A stretch of 46,457 nucleotides of DNA, taken from positions 15,574 to 62,030 of the forward strand of contig LFTQ01000046.1 of NCBI GenBank assembly GCA_001513545.1, in the 5' to 3' direction. The DNA comes from Clostridia bacterium DTU068. Lineage in GTDB: Bacteria > Bacillota > DSM-12270 > Thermacetogeniales > Thermacetogeniaceae. Below are positions 1 through 10,595 of this stretch, in pieces. Both the position numbers and the translations under genes were made by a program. The notes beneath the pieces are model-generated. The model saw only the letters and a program-made list of their open reading frames with translations. It was not told the DNA's origin and searched no databases. How positions within the stretch are numbered: the first letter of the stretch is position 1; the number at the start of each line of letters is the position of its first letter.

Positions 1-65
1 CCTTCTGTTTCACCTGTCACTTTGGCTTCTTCTTCATTGTGTAAACCGTTCTGTTCACAGCTCAA
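1..65 (-). CDS. grpE: GrpE nucleotide exchange factor, N-terminal fragment (truncated by window edge)
   Basis: Reverse strand reads AGGAGGG-7nt-TTG then L S C E Q N G L H N E E E A K V T G E T E, an acidic N-terminus; position directly downstream of hrcA fits the hrcA-grpE-dnaK order. Too short for certainty. Confidence 0.6.
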   Translation of the reverse strand, partial: MSCEQNGLHNEEEAKVTGETE

Positions 66-178
66 ATATTTTCCCTCCTTGAAAAATAGCTGCAACACCA
101 TTTGCCAAACAATTACAAAGGGCAGCTGTTTACAGCTTCTGACCTCAGCTGTAAAGATATTTCACCACAAAGTGCATT

Positions 179-1213
179 TTAATAAAAGTTATCCTCTGAC
201 AGAGCTTCGGAGAGAACACTGGTAATATGCTCTACCACAGTCATGGCGCGAGCATAATCCATCCGCATGGGGCCCAGCAAGCCCAGCGTTCCCATAATAT
301 TCCCCCCGATGTTATAAGCAGCAGTTATCGCACTATATTTTGTGGCCTGCTCACTCTTAATCTCTTCTCCGATCTTTACGGTCACCCGGTAGGGATCCGC
401 ATCCTGCAGGATCGTTATCAGGTTTTCTTCTCTCTCAATAAAATTCATCAGATTGCGGACCTCTTCAACATCACTGTATTCCGGCTGTTTTAAGATCCTA
501 TTGGTGCCCCCCAGGTAAAGGTTTTCTTTCATTTCCTCCTGAAGCACCACTTCCATAATTTCCAGAATATGATTGATGGTCTTCCTGTACCTGGTCAATT
601 CATTATATACATCTTTTAATACTGTACGAGTTATCTGTGTGAAGGTCAGTCCCTGGAAATAGTGGTTGAGCACCAACTCTATATATGCCAGGTCATCTGC
701 TGTTATATCAGAAGACAGATCCATCCCTTTGCTATGAACCCATCCGGTTTCAGCCATTATTACCAAAAGAGCCTTTCCCGGCATAAGCTGAATAATTTTG
801 ATCTTTTTGAGCACATCATTCTCAAAATAGGGCCCGGAAAGAAAAACCAGGTAATCGGTCAGCTGGGTCACTGCTTTTAGTGTGCACTGGATAATATCAG
901 CCAATACCTTAACCCTCTTCGCAAATATTGCCCTGATCAGCCTTTCCTCCCGCGGTGTCAAATCAGCCTTCTTCATCAATTTGTCTACATAATAACGGTA
1001 TCCCTTCTGGGAAGGCACCCGGCCTGCAGATGTGTGAGGTTGTCTGATCAGCCCTATCTCCTCCAGATCCGCCATTTCATTGCGAATTGTTGCCGGGCTG
1101 ACGCCTAAATTGTATTTACGGGCAATACTGCGGGAGCTCACCGGTTCCGCTGTTTCAATATGACTTACCACTATAGCCTCTAATACCTGTTGTTTCCGTA
1201 AATCCAAAGCCAT
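179..1213 (-). CDS. hrcA: Heat-inducible transcription repressor HrcA
   Basis: ORF 179..1225; ATG at 1213 has a better-spaced RBS (AAGGTGGTG). Winged-helix N-terminus 'LDLRKQQVLEAIVVSHIETAEPVSSRSIARKYNLGVSPATIRNEMADLEEIGLIRQPHTSAGRVPSQKGYRYYVD' is characteristic of HrcA; CIRCE upstream. Confidence 0.97.
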   Translation of the reverse strand: MALDLRKQQVLEAIVVSHIETAEPVSSRSIARKYNLGVSPATIRNEMADLEEIGLIRQPHTSAGRVPSQKGYRYYVDKLMKKADLTPREERLIRAIFAKRVKVLADIIQCTLKAVTQLTDYLVFLSGPYFENDVLKKIKIIQLMPGKALLVIMAETGWVHSKGMDLSSDITADDLAYIELVLNHYFQGLTFTQITRTVLKDVYNELTRYRKTINHILEIMEVVLQEEMKENLYLGGTNRILKQPEYSDVEEVRNLMNFIEREENLITILQDADPYRVTVKIGEEIKSEQATKYSAITAAYNIGGNIMGTLGLLGPMRMDYARAMTVVEHITSVLSEALSEDNFY

Positions 1214-1234
1214 CGGCGTCACCACCTTTTATAA

Positions 1235-1261
1235 TTAGCACTCGTATCAAATGAGTGCTAA
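1235..1261 (-). promoter_or_regulatory. CIRCE operator (TTAGCACTC-N9-GAGTGCTAA)
   Basis: Perfect 9-bp inverted repeat with 9-nt spacer immediately upstream of hrcA. Confidence 0.98.
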
Positions 1262-1335
1262 AGCTCTAGAAATAACATACCATCACGCCTTTTGGATGTC
1301 AATAGCTATAAAAAATGCAGCTGATGTGATGCTCA

Positions 1336-2469
1336 TTAAACAAAGAAAGATAAAACATAATTGGAAAGGAGCTGTCCCCTTTCTGTAAGGAAGACAGCCT
1401 CATCACTGATAGCCATTAAACCATCATCTACCAATTTTTTTAATACCTTCTCATATAATGATTCAAAGGAACAGCCGAACCGCCTGGTAAAGTCTGGGCG
1501 GGAAAGCCCCTTAGTCAGGCGCAGTCCCATGATGATGGTGTCGACCATCTCTTCTTTTGGACTTTGCTGCTCCTCAAAAGCCCGGGGGAATTCTCCTTTC
1601 TCCACCATTTCAATGTATTTTTGAATCTCTTGTTCGTTACCGTAACGCACATGTTCATGATAACCATGTGCCCCTGCACCCACCCCCAGATAGGGCCTGT
1701 TTTCCCAGTAGGTAATGTTGTGCCTGCATTCCTTGCCGGGCTGGGCATAGTTGGAGAACTCATAGCGGATAAAACCAGCCTCTGCCACCATAGATGCGGT
1801 TTCCTCCCACATGGATAGCTGCATCTCTTCACTGCAGGCTTCCAGTTTACCCTTTTTCAGATCAACTGCAAGAGGGGTGCTATCCTCCAGGGACAATCCA
1901 TAGATAGAGAGGTGTTCAGGGCTTAAGCGGATAGCTGAACGCAGATTATCCCTCCAGAACTGCAGACTCTGTCCGGGCAGGGCATAGATCAGGTCCAGGT
2001 TGATATTGTCAAATCCCGCTTTTCTTGCTGCATCATAAGCAGCATAGACCTCTGACACAGAATGGGACCTCCCCAATAGACCCAGTTCTGCTGACTTGAA
2101 GGATTGAACACCCAAGGATAGGCGGTTTACTCCGGCATCCTTCAATAGTTGGAGCATCTTCTGAGTTACTGTACCCGGGTTGGCCTCGATCGTGATTTCA
2201 ATCTCCGGGGAGCAGACAAAGCTTTCTTTGCAGCGGGAAAGTATCCGGCAGAGGGACTCCGCCGGTAGCACTGTGGGAGTTCCCCCGCCCAAGTAAATGG
2301 AAGATAATGATTCGTTGGGGTAAAAGGATGCATAAATTGCAATCTCCTTTTCCAGTGCCTGCAGGTATCCCGTCACCAGCATGTCATCTTCCGGCACGGG
2401 TATAGAATTGAAGGAACAGTAGCGGCATTTCTGCAGGCAGAAGGGGAAATGCAGATAAAGAGCTGTCAT
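1336..2469 (-). CDS. hemW: HemW-like radical SAM protein (oxygen-independent coproporphyrinogen III oxidase family)
   Basis: N-terminal '[18 protein letters not shown]' (CxxxCxxC), 'YLGGGTPT', 'SLGVQSF', adjacent to lepA as usual in Firmicutes. Confidence 0.93.
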   Translation of the reverse strand: MTALYLHFPFCLQKCRYCSFNSIPVPEDDMLVTGYLQALEKEIAIYASFYPNESLSSIYLGGGTPTVLPAESLCRILSRCKESFVCSPEIEITIEANPGTVTQKMLQLLKDAGVNRLSLGVQSFKSAELGLLGRSHSVSEVYAAYDAARKAGFDNINLDLIYALPGQSLQFWRDNLRSAIRLSPEHLSIYGLSLEDSTPLAVDLKKGKLEACSEEMQLSMWEETASMVAEAGFIRYEFSNYAQPGKECRHNITYWENRPYLGVGAGAHGYHEHVRYGNEQEIQKYIEMVEKGEFPRAFEEQQSPKEEMVDTIIMGLRLTKGLSRPDFTRRFGCSFESLYEKVLKKLVDDGLMAISDEAVFLTERGQLLSNYVLSFFV

Positions 2470-4268
2470 TCCTTATCAACCCGGAGCACAGCCAGGAATG
2501 CCTCCTGTGGTATTTCCACCCTGCCCACCTGTTTCATGCGCCGTTTCCCTTCCTTTTGCTTTTCCAGCAGCTTGCGTTTTCTGGTTACATCACCGCCGTA
2601 GCACTTCTCCAACACATTTTTTCTCAGCGCTTTAACGGTTTCCCTGGCGATCACCCTGTTCCCGATAGCTGCCTGGATGGGAACATCGAAAAGCTGCCTG
2701 GGTATCAGCCTTCTGAGTTTTTCCACAAGAGCACGCCCTTTTTGCTGGGCCTGGTCCCTATGTACGATCATAGAGAGGGCATCTACCATCTCTCCATGCA
2801 CCAGGCAGTCCAGTTTGACAAGATCTGCTGCTCTGTAGCCTGATATATCGTAATCAAAAGATGCATAACCTCTGGTACAGGATTTGAGCCGGTCAAAAAA
2901 ATCAAAAATAATCTCTGACAGAGGAAGCAGGTAAGTTATCTGCACCCTCTGCGGGGACAGATAGTTCATTTCCTGGAACTCACCCCTGCGATCATGGAAG
3001 AGATCCATTACCGCTCCCACATAATCAGAAGGGGTTATTACATTGGCCTCAACATAGGGTTCCTCTACCTGAGCGATCTCTCCTAAATCCGGCCAGAGAG
3101 CAGGGTTATCCACTGTGACTACCTCTCCGTTATTTTTGGTCACCCGATAAACAACATTAGGGGCGGTAGTGATCAGTTCCAGACCGTACTCCCTCTCCAG
3201 CCTTTCCTGTATGATCTCCATATGCAAAAGCCCCAAAAAACCACAGCGAAAACCGAAGCCCAAAGCCACAGAAGTCTCAGGCTCATATTGGAAGGAGGCA
3301 TCATTGAGTTTAAGCTTACCCAGCGCATCCCTCAGATTTTCATAGTCATTGGCTTCCACAGGGTAAAAACCGCAGAATACAACAGGTAGCACTCTCCTGT
3401 AGCCTGGTAGGGGTTCTGCTGCAGGTTTAACCCCATCGGTAATGGTATCACCCACACGGGTATCAGCGACCTCTTTTATGCCGGCAGCGAGATAGCCCAC
3501 TTCCCCGGGACCCAGTTCATCCACCTGGCTCATCTCCGGGAAAAACACCCCTACTTCGCTGACCTCATATACCTTACCTGTTGACATCATCATGATCTTC
3601 ATCCCACTCCGCACTCTGCCATGGAAAACCCTGATATAGGAGATCGCACCTTTGTAGGGATCGAAATGGGAGTCAAAAATTAAGGCCTGCAGGGGTTTAT
3701 CCTCATCCCCCTGGGGTGGGGGAACCTGATGAACAAGGGTTTCCAGCAGTTCAGGGACACCGGTTCCATCCTTTGCTGAAACATGTAAAATGTTTTCTGA
3801 GTCCAGTCCGATCACTTCCTCGATCTCCTTGGCCACCCGCGCCGGATCAGCTACCGGCAGATCGATCTTGTTGATGACCGGAATGATCTCCAAATTGGCA
3901 TCCAAAGCCAAATAGGTGTTGGCGATGGTCTGGGCTTCAACACCCTGGGTGGCATCCACAACAAGAACAGCGCCTTCACATGCAGCCAGACTCCGGGAGA
4001 CCTCATAACTGAAATCCACATGCCCCGGGGTATCGATCAGATTCAGCAGATACTCCTGGCCATCTCTAGACCTGTATTTCATGGTGACTGGGGTCAGTTT
4101 GATAGTAATCCCCCGTTCCCGCTCTAGGTCCATCTGATCAAGCACCTGCGCTTTCATCTGTCTTGACTGCAGTGTACCGGTTATTTCTAAAAAACGGTCA
4201 GCCAGTGTGGATTTGCCGTGATCAATATGAGCGATTATACAAAAATTTCTTATCTGTTGTTGCTTCAT
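2466..4268 (-). CDS. lepA: Elongation factor 4 (LepA)
   Basis: '[23 protein letters not shown]', '[36 protein letters not shown]', 'NKIDLP'. ATG at 4268 is the better start (ORF extends to 4277). Confidence 0.98.
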   Translation of the reverse strand: MKQQQIRNFCIIAHIDHGKSTLADRFLEITGTLQSRQMKAQVLDQMDLERERGITIKLTPVTMKYRSRDGQEYLLNLIDTPGHVDFSYEVSRSLAACEGAVLVVDATQGVEAQTIANTYLALDANLEIIPVINKIDLPVADPARVAKEIEEVIGLDSENILHVSAKDGTGVPELLETLVHQVPPPQGDEDKPLQALIFDSHFDPYKGAISYIRVFHGRVRSGMKIMMMSTGKVYEVSEVGVFFPEMSQVDELGPGEVGYLAAGIKEVADTRVGDTITDGVKPAAEPLPGYRRVLPVVFCGFYPVEANDYENLRDALGKLKLNDASFQYEPETSVALGFGFRCGFLGLLHMEIIQERLEREYGLELITTAPNVVYRVTKNNGEVVTVDNPALWPDLGEIAQVEEPYVEANVITPSDYVGAVMDLFHDRRGEFQEMNYLSPQRVQITYLLPLSEIIFDFFDRLKSCTRGYASFDYDISGYRAADLVKLDCLVHGEMVDALSMIVHRDQAQQKGRALVEKLRRLIPRQLFDVPIQAAIGNRVIARETVKALRKNVLEKCYGGDVTRKRKLLEKQKEGKRRMKQVGRVEIPQEAFLAVLRVDKE

Positions 4269-4282
4269 TAATATCACCTTTC

Positions 4283-5863
4283 TTACCTGATGGTGCTGGC
4301 TTTTCTTTTCATACCGAGTCGCCTCTTAATCAAATCCAGCACCAGTTGAAACTCCTCCAGACGCATGAGATAAGACAATAGGAAATACACTAAAATACCT
4401 GCACCTACTCCCCCGCCCACAGATATCAGCTGGGCGGTCTTAGCCGCAGTACCCAATATGCTTTCCAACAGTGTCACAACAGTATAAGCCACAACACCTG
4501 TTACCAGCGCAGCTAAGCTAGAACCTAGTGCAGACATTGTAATCTTTTTCCCATCAACACTGCCGATCTTCTTCTTTAGGAGAAGGATCAGCAGCATCAT
4601 ATTGACCATCCCTACCAGAGAATAAGCCAGAGCCAATCCGCTATGTCCCATCGGTTTGACCAACCAGATATTCAAAATTATGTTCAATATAACTGTGCCA
4701 ATACCTACAGCAACAGGGGTTCTGGTATCCTTCAAGGCATAGAAAACCCTGTTTAAAACTGTGGCCCCTGAATAGCCGATAATACCAAAAGAATAATAAA
4801 ATAAAGCGATTGATGTAGCAGCTGTGCTCTCAGGGGTAAACTTTCCCATTTCGAAGAACAGCCGCACAACCGGGAGGCCGATGGCGATCAACCCTGCCAC
4901 ACAGGGAATTGCCAGAAAATTGGCGGTGCGAACACCCAGAGAAAAGGTGCGGCGAAACTGTCCCCATTCCATGCGGGCAGCATGCTCTGTAAGGGTAGGG
5001 AACACCGCAGTGCTGATGGCCGCAGCAAAGATCCCGATAGGCAACTGCATGAAACGCTGTGCAGTGCGCAGAGCAGCCAGCTGTCCGCTGGGAAGGTTAG
5101 ATGCCAGGTTCTGGCTGACAAACAGGTTAAACTGTGAAACCGAAAGCCCAATCAGTACCGGGAAAACTAGAATCCCAATCTGTTTGATCCCCGGATGCTT
5201 TAGATTGAGCAGCGGTTTATACCTCATCCCAAACTTTAATAATGGAGGCAGCTGTACAGCAAAGTTCAGAACAGCCCCCACAACAACTCCTATCGCAAAG
5301 GCCACAATCCCGATGCGAGGCCCCAGTACCCCTCCTACCACTACAATAGACAAACTATAGAGCACAGATCCCACTGCAGGGGTGACAAAGTGCTTATAGG
5401 AGTTCAGGATCCCCATGGATACCCCACTCAAACCCATAAAAAAGGTTTGGAAAAACATGATCCGGGTGAGGTAAACGGTCATATCGATCTCTGAAGAGTT
5501 AAAACCAGGAACCAGCAGCCGGATCAGATTCGGGGTAAAGAGCATGCCCAGTGTGATGGCGGTGATCATCAAAATAACCAGCAGGTTGAGCATAGTGTTG
5601 GCCACCTGCCACCCTTTTTCATCCTCTCCTCTGGCAAGGTATCCTCCAAAAACAGGAATAAAAGCGGAGCTCAAAGCACCTCCGATCAGAATCATATAGA
5701 TAAAATCGGGTATAGAAAAAGCAGCATTATAAATATCTGTAATTCGGTTTTGGCCAAAAATAGCATAGAGCAGAGCATCCCGCACATAGCCCAGTATACG
5801 GGCAATCACCATACAGATAGTTATGATCCCTGCTGCTTTCGCAATTTTTGCACCTTCAGACAT
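4283..5863 (-). CDS. murJ: MurJ/MviN-type lipid II flippase
   Basis: Polytopic MVF-family protein, '[18 protein letters not shown]...[19 protein letters not shown]'. ATG at 5863 preceded by GGAATGGAG; ORF extends to 5923. Confidence 0.93.
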   Translation of the reverse strand: MSEGAKIAKAAGIITICMVIARILGYVRDALLYAIFGQNRITDIYNAAFSIPDFIYMILIGGALSSAFIPVFGGYLARGEDEKGWQVANTMLNLLVILMITAITLGMLFTPNLIRLLVPGFNSSEIDMTVYLTRIMFFQTFFMGLSGVSMGILNSYKHFVTPAVGSVLYSLSIVVVGGVLGPRIGIVAFAIGVVVGAVLNFAVQLPPLLKFGMRYKPLLNLKHPGIKQIGILVFPVLIGLSVSQFNLFVSQNLASNLPSGQLAALRTAQRFMQLPIGIFAAAISTAVFPTLTEHAARMEWGQFRRTFSLGVRTANFLAIPCVAGLIAIGLPVVRLFFEMGKFTPESTAATSIALFYYSFGIIGYSGATVLNRVFYALKDTRTPVAVGIGTVILNIILNIWLVKPMGHSGLALAYSLVGMVNMMLLILLLKKKIGSVDGKKITMSALGSSLAALVTGVVAYTVVTLLESILGTAAKTAQLISVGGGVGAGILVYFLLSYLMRLEEFQLVLDLIKRRLGMKRKASTIR

Positions 5864-6083
5864 TTCTCCATTCCTTATCAAAAAAATTGAACACCCAAAG
5901 AAGATATTATCACTTTGTGCCACATAACAAAAGTGTTTGTTTTGTTTTTGTTAACCTTTGCGGACACTTCAACTTGCTTTCTTATAGAAACATCACTTTG
6001 TTTATCTATAATTGAAAAGAATCAAGCTGTTTGTAATGACTAGTATAGATATTTTATCACCAAATCTATCAAAAATAACAACA

Positions 6084-6104
6084 GGAGCCTCTAATAGAGA
6101 CTCC
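6084..6104 (-). terminator. Putative intrinsic terminator downstream of spoIIP
   Basis: Near-perfect inverted repeat GGAGNCTCTAATAGAGNCTCC, followed on minus strand by TGTTGTTATTTTTG. Confidence 0.5.
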
Positions 6105-6234
6105 TATAAAGCTGCCTAACCTTGCTACAGGTGAACCGAAGACTGTTGAGAGTCAACTTGTAGAGACTCCATAAAGCTATCTGACCATTCTAAGGTATGA
6201 TAGCGGCAAACGGGTTTTTACTCAATATCGAAAC

Positions 6235-7245
6235 CTATTCTTGAATCAGTTCTGCCAAAACCTCTCCTAGACAGCGTCCTGCCACTAAGGCTTCTTCAAG
6301 AGTGTTTTTATCACTCCCGATCTCCACCAGGATCGCCTTTGGGGAGAGGTTTTGGTTGTAGCAGCCATTTTTTATGCGCACAGCTTTAACTACACCAGGA
6401 TACTTCTCTTCGAGCCGGTTGGCCACCTTACGGGCAAAGGCAAGATTTTCCCTCCAATGGGGGTTGGGAATTCCCTGCCCATTCCCGATAACAAACAGGA
6501 TCAGCGCTGATTCCTGTCCATTAACAGTGGTTATCTGCTTTTTTGGGATTCCCGCGTCTCTATGCAGATCAATCAAAACCTTTAACTCAGCATGCTCATT
6601 AAGGAGACGGCTAGCTGTTTTTTTCGACTCAATATAAGATCTGGGAAAATTCGGGTGGTCATGGATCGTTAGATCTTGCACCCCCCGCACCCCCTTTTCT
6701 GCCAGAGTTTTTATGATCTCTTCCCCCACTAGGGTGATTCCTCCGTTTTTCCCCTGTACCTTGCTTTTTTTGTCCAATGGAATATATGTCTCTGCATTAT
6801 GGGTGTGATAGATAGCCACTTCAACAGGCTTTTTAGCCAGTTCTTCTTCTAAAGAAGGCTCTTTCAAATGCAGAGTGCTTTCTGCAGGAGGCTCTTCAAG
6901 ATGATAACCTCTGCTCACCGGAGCATTCCTACCACCGGTGATACTGTAGGGCAGACCCTTTTGCAAAACCCCAGGAAGATCAAATGGGTCAATACCGCAT
7001 AAAAAACAGCACAACTCCCTTGATAGAGATACTTCCTCACTCTGCCTGCCGCCCAATTCAAACTGCAGGAGCATTGTATATGAAAGATCACCGATACCAA
7101 ATCCCATCAGGCAAAAAAATGATAAAAGCAAAACTGTGAAACCTTGTCCCAACCTAGGTTTTTCTTTAAAATGGTTACGCAAATTCAGTTCCCCCCTGAA
7201 AAAGCCGTCTGCCAAATAATATTCCAGCATGTGGTAAAATATCAC
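6235..7245 (-). CDS. spoIIP: Stage II sporulation protein P (SpoIIP)
   Basis: 'VAIYHTHNAETYIP', 'VLIDLHRDAGIPKKQITTVNGQESALILFVIGNGQGIPNPHWRENLAFA', 'ILVEIGSDKNTLEEAL'. Confidence 0.93.
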   Translation of the reverse strand: MIFYHMLEYYLADGFFRGELNLRNHFKEKPRLGQGFTVLLLSFFCLMGFGIGDLSYTMLLQFELGGRQSEEVSLSRELCCFLCGIDPFDLPGVLQKGLPYSITGGRNAPVSRGYHLEEPPAESTLHLKEPSLEEELAKKPVEVAIYHTHNAETYIPLDKKSKVQGKNGGITLVGEEIIKTLAEKGVRGVQDLTIHDHPNFPRSYIESKKTASRLLNEHAELKVLIDLHRDAGIPKKQITTVNGQESALILFVIGNGQGIPNPHWRENLAFARKVANRLEEKYPGVVKAVRIKNGCYNQNLSPKAILVEIGSDKNTLEEALVAGRCLGEVLAELIQE

Positions 7246-7482
7246 TGGATAACCAATTCCAGCAAGAATAATCTTTGGGGAACTGGGCAGGATTTCACTA
7301 AAATCGATGCTTGCAAATCTCCATTAATCGTGATACCATCATATTTGGCCTTATTTGATCAAGCAGTAATCAGCTGCCGGACTTACAAGAGGCTGAGATT
7401 TTATGGAGTTTTTATCTGGCATCAGTCGGTTAAACCCCAGATGATGCAGGTTTCATTTTATGGTACAAGGGGGTGAAGAGAA

Positions 7483-7749
7483 ATGGCAAATATCCGGTCC
7501 GCGGAAAAAAGGGCAAGGATCGCCAAGGTTCGTGCCCTGCGCAACGCTTCTCAAAAGTCTGCCATGAAGACCGCCATCAAAAAATTTGAGGCAGCACTGG
7601 CAGATGGAAATAAAGATGATGTGGAGGCCACCTTCAAAAAAGCGGTTCATCTCATTGACAAGGTTGCCGCTAAAGGAATCATTCACCCCAACGCCCGGAA
7701 TCGCAAAAAATCCCAGTTGGCAAGAAAGCTCAATCAGGCTCAGCTGTAA
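7483..7749 (+). CDS. rpsT: 30S ribosomal protein S20
   Basis: 'MANIRSAEKRARIAKVRALRNASQKSAMKTAIKKFEAAL' with GGGGGTG RBS. Confidence 0.98.
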   Translation: MANIRSAEKRARIAKVRALRNASQKSAMKTAIKKFEAALADGNKDDVEATFKKAVHLIDKVAAKGIIHPNARNRKKSQLARKLNQAQL

Positions 7750-7764
7750 ACAGAAAAAGATAAG

Positions 7765-7789
7765 AACCCCTTCAAGAGAGGGGTTTTTT
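7765..7789 (+). terminator. Rho-independent terminator of rpsT
   Basis: AACCCCT-TCAAGAG-AGGGGTT followed by T6. Confidence 0.9.
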
Positions 7790-7795
7790 ATATGC

Positions 7796-8839
7796 CTAAC
7801 AGACCTCCCCTAAAAAGGCCGCCAGCAACAACTCTGGAGAACCCTTTCCCTGTTTGATGGATAGATCAAGTTCCAATAAAGAAAAAAGAACCTTTTCTAT
7901 CTCCTTAATGCTGGAGTTGCGCATCTGTTTTGTCAGTTTTTTGCCAACATATGGGTGAACACCCATCTGAGAGGAAAGGTCCTGTGCAGGAACCCCTTCT
8001 TGTAGCAGGTAAGCTGCCTCCAGCATTTGCAGATAATGACGGGAAAGCATAGAAACCAGCAGTACAGGGTGATTACCCTGTGCCAGGAGTTCACCGGCAA
8101 TCTCCAGGGCAGCCTTTCCTTTGTGTTCAGCCACAGCATCCACAAATTCAAAAAGGGTGCGCCCTGCAGTTCTGCTGCCGACCTTTTTAAGTATATCTAC
8201 AGTTATTCTCTTTTCGCTGCCCAGATAGACGGCAGCCTTTTCAATCTCACCTGCAAGAACTGCAGGGTCATCCCCACAGGAAAAACGCAGATACTCAACA
8301 CTGGAAGCAGGAAGTTCCTTACCTTTGGCTGCTGCCTCTTCAGACAGCCATTTAATCAGGTCCCTGCCTTTAGGAGGTGAACACTCAACAACCCAACAAT
8401 TTTCAGCTTGAGGGATATCCCTTTTTTTCAGTTTATTATCAAAAAGCAGCACACATACAAGGCGCGGATTATTGATTTTCAGATAATTTTTCAGTTGAGC
8501 AGTTTGAGTATTATTGATCACCACCAGACGCCTGGATAGCCAGAGGGGTATAGTGGTCAATGAGGTAAAAATATCAGCATCACCGGTTTCTTCATCCCAT
8601 TCCAGGTACTCTATCTCATCACTTTTTTCCAGAAGATTTCTTAATTCCCTGATCAGCTTCCTGGACAGATAATGGGCTTCACCATGCAAAATCAAAAAAA
8701 CGGGATATTTCCCCCGGGCTAAGGCTTGTCTAGCCTGGGTATAAGTCAGGACAGGAATATTTTCCACCTCCTCAATCCACATATTCCCATAACTGATTTG
8801 GGTTCTGCTTCGTTGAAAACAGCCAGCTAAACCAGTCAT
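7796..8839 (-). CDS. holA: DNA polymerase III delta subunit
   Basis: 347 aa; 'VFLILHGEAHYLSRKLIRELRNLL', 'SCGDDPAVLAGEIEKAAVYLG', C-terminal 'LLELDLSIKQGKGSPELLLAAFL' and conserved position next to rpsT. Confidence 0.9.
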   Translation of the reverse strand: MTGLAGCFQRSRTQISYGNMWIEEVENIPVLTYTQARQALARGKYPVFLILHGEAHYLSRKLIRELRNLLEKSDEIEYLEWDEETGDADIFTSLTTIPLWLSRRLVVINNTQTAQLKNYLKINNPRLVCVLLFDNKLKKRDIPQAENCWVVECSPPKGRDLIKWLSEEAAAKGKELPASSVEYLRFSCGDDPAVLAGEIEKAAVYLGSEKRITVDILKKVGSRTAGRTLFEFVDAVAEHKGKAALEIAGELLAQGNHPVLLVSMLSRHYLQMLEAAYLLQEGVPAQDLSSQMGVHPYVGKKLTKQMRNSSIKEIEKVLFSLLELDLSIKQGKGSPELLLAAFLGEVC

Positions 8840-8983
8840 ACTCCTTTTCTAACAATATTTATCAAGCTGTAAGGCTTTTTAATGGGTTTCATTAATGAAA
8901 GCTGAAACTATAGGTTTCGAAATGTTTTGCGTCCATAGTTAAATTATACATGAAATTAAATAACCCTTTCATCCCACTTGCTC

Positions 8984-9298
8984 TTAATCCTGGTTGAGAA
9001 AAAGCTCCATCATTTTCAACAGGTCAACGGAAAGCTCTTCATCACCCAACTGCTGCGCTGCCTGTGATATATATTCTTTAAGCTCCTGGCGCTTTTCTCC
9101 GGTGATGCCTGATGTCAGCTCCCTGACCAATCCGGCCATTTCATCCTGTTTTAGGTTGCTGTCTGAACCGATGCTGTCCAAGACCTCTCCCGCATGCCAG
9201 CTATTACCGCCGGCAATACCCCCTTCCCCCAGTTTTCTTTTTATGTCCCCGCTGAGTCCCAACTGCTTTAGTAAATCAATAATATCTTGATTATCCAT
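8984..9298 (-). CDS. Small hypothetical protein (104 aa)
   Basis: ORF called as 8984..9601, but GGAGGGTAAAAATA-ATG at 9298 gives 'MDNQDIIDLLKQLGLSGDIKRKLGEGG...'; the longer form would run into the pfkA 5' end. Confidence 0.7.
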   Translation of the reverse strand: MDNQDIIDLLKQLGLSGDIKRKLGEGGIAGGNSWHAGEVLDSIGSDSNLKQDEMAGLVRELTSGITGEKRQELKEYISQAAQQLGDEELSVDLLKMMELFLNQD

Positions 9299-9515
9299 TA
9301 TTTTTACCCTCCTATGCAATAAAGATAAACACCCGATCTTACCATCAAGGGGTAAGCAAACAATTACCTCTTTCACAAATCGGCTGAGCAAGGCTCCTAT
9401 ATACAATATGTTAATATCTTGTATTATTTGCAGCATCGTGCAGGGAATAATGCTTGACCGGTAAAATACTAATAGAGGGGAATAATCAGCTGCGTTCTGC
9501 AAAGGAGGAAAAACC

Positions 9516-10595
9516 ATGCGTGTCGGAATATTAACCGGAGGAGGCGACTGCCCTGGATTAAACGCTGTGATCAGGGCAGCTGCCAAAACTCTGTTTGCCA
9601 ATGGTGTTGATATGCTTGGGTTTCGGGATGGATACAGGGGAATTATCTATAAAGACTTTATTCCCATTGATAAAAGGGCGATTTCCGGACTGCTACACAG
9701 GGGGGGCACGATCCTGGGCACAAACAACAGGGATAACCCCTTTAACTTTCCTGTAAAAACAAAGAGCGGGGAAACCCAATATCGTGATGTATCAGATAAA
9801 CTGCTGGAAAATTTCCATAAACTAAAACTTGATACCCTGATCTCCATCGGAGGGGATGGCACTCTTTCCATTGCCAAGGAATTAGTGGATAAAGGCGCGA
9901 AAATCATCGGTGTTCCCAAAACCATTGACAACGACCTGGCTGCCACAGATCAAACCTTCGGTTTTGATACAGCGGTGGCCACAGCAACCAGCGCACTGGA
10001 CAAACTCCATACAACCGCAGAATCACACCATAGGGTGATGGTCCTGGAAGTTATGGGGCGCTATGCCGGTTGGATCGCCCTTTGGTCCGGGATTGCCGGT
10101 GGTGCTGATGTTATTCTGATACCGGAAATACCCTGGTCCCTGGAGGGCATTATCAAAAAAATTCAGCAGAGGAGACAGGAGGGAAAGATGTTCAGTGTTA
10201 TCGTTGTGGCTGAAGGCACCCCTGGTCCCGATGGGGAGAGGGTGGTCAGGGAGAGGATCAAAGGAAGCGGTGACCCGCTGCGGCTGGGGGGTGTAGGACA
10301 GGTGGTGGGTAACCTTGTAGAACAGGCTACAGGGATTGAAACCCGTGTGACCGTATTGGGCCACATTCAGCGGGGTGGTTCCCCTTCACCCCTGGACCGC
10401 ATTCTGGCCACCCGGTTCGGTGTGGCTGCCGCAGAGTTGGCTATCTCCGGTCAGAGCGGTCTGATGGTGGCCTTAAAAGGGAATAAAATTACCGCGGTCC
10501 CCCTCCATGAAGCAACGAAAAAGATATCCCTTGTGCCCAAAGATCATCAGTTGGTTCAGGCCGCTAGGTCCATCGGTATCAGTTTTGGAGACTGA
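9516..10595 (+). CDS. pfkA: 6-phosphofructokinase
   Basis: 'MRVGILTGGGDCPGLNAVIRA', 'SIGGDGTLSIA', 'VPKTIDNDL', 'EVMGRYAGWIAL', 'LGHIQRGGSPSPLDRILATRFG'; AAGGAGG RBS. Confidence 0.97.
   Translation: MRVGILTGGGDCPGLNAVIRAAAKTLFANGVDMLGFRDGYRGIIYKDFIPIDKRAISGLLHRGGTILGTNNRDNPFNFPVKTKSGETQYRDVSDKLLENFHKLKLDTLISIGGDGTLSIAKELVDKGAKIIGVPKTIDNDLAATDQTFGFDTAVATATSALDKLHTTAESHHRVMVLEVMGRYAGWIALWSGIAGGADVILIPEIPWSLEGIIKKIQQRRQEGKMFSVIVVAEGTPGPDGERVVRERIKGSGDPLRLGGVGQVVGNLVEQATGIETRVTVLGHIQRGGSPSPLDRILATRFGVAAAELAISGQSGLMVALKGNKITAVPLHEATKKISLVPKDHQLVQAARSIGISFGD

Noticed and set aside
4824-5360. 178-aa plus-strand ORF opposite murJ
   Set aside because: Antisense shadow ORF; composition (Ser/Arg/Pro/Thr-rich) is typical of reverse-complement reading of a membrane protein gene.
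9299-9601. Upstream extension of the 205-aa minus-strand ORF (8984..9601)
   Set aside because: It overlaps the pfkA coding start and promoter; a better RBS and start exist at 9298.
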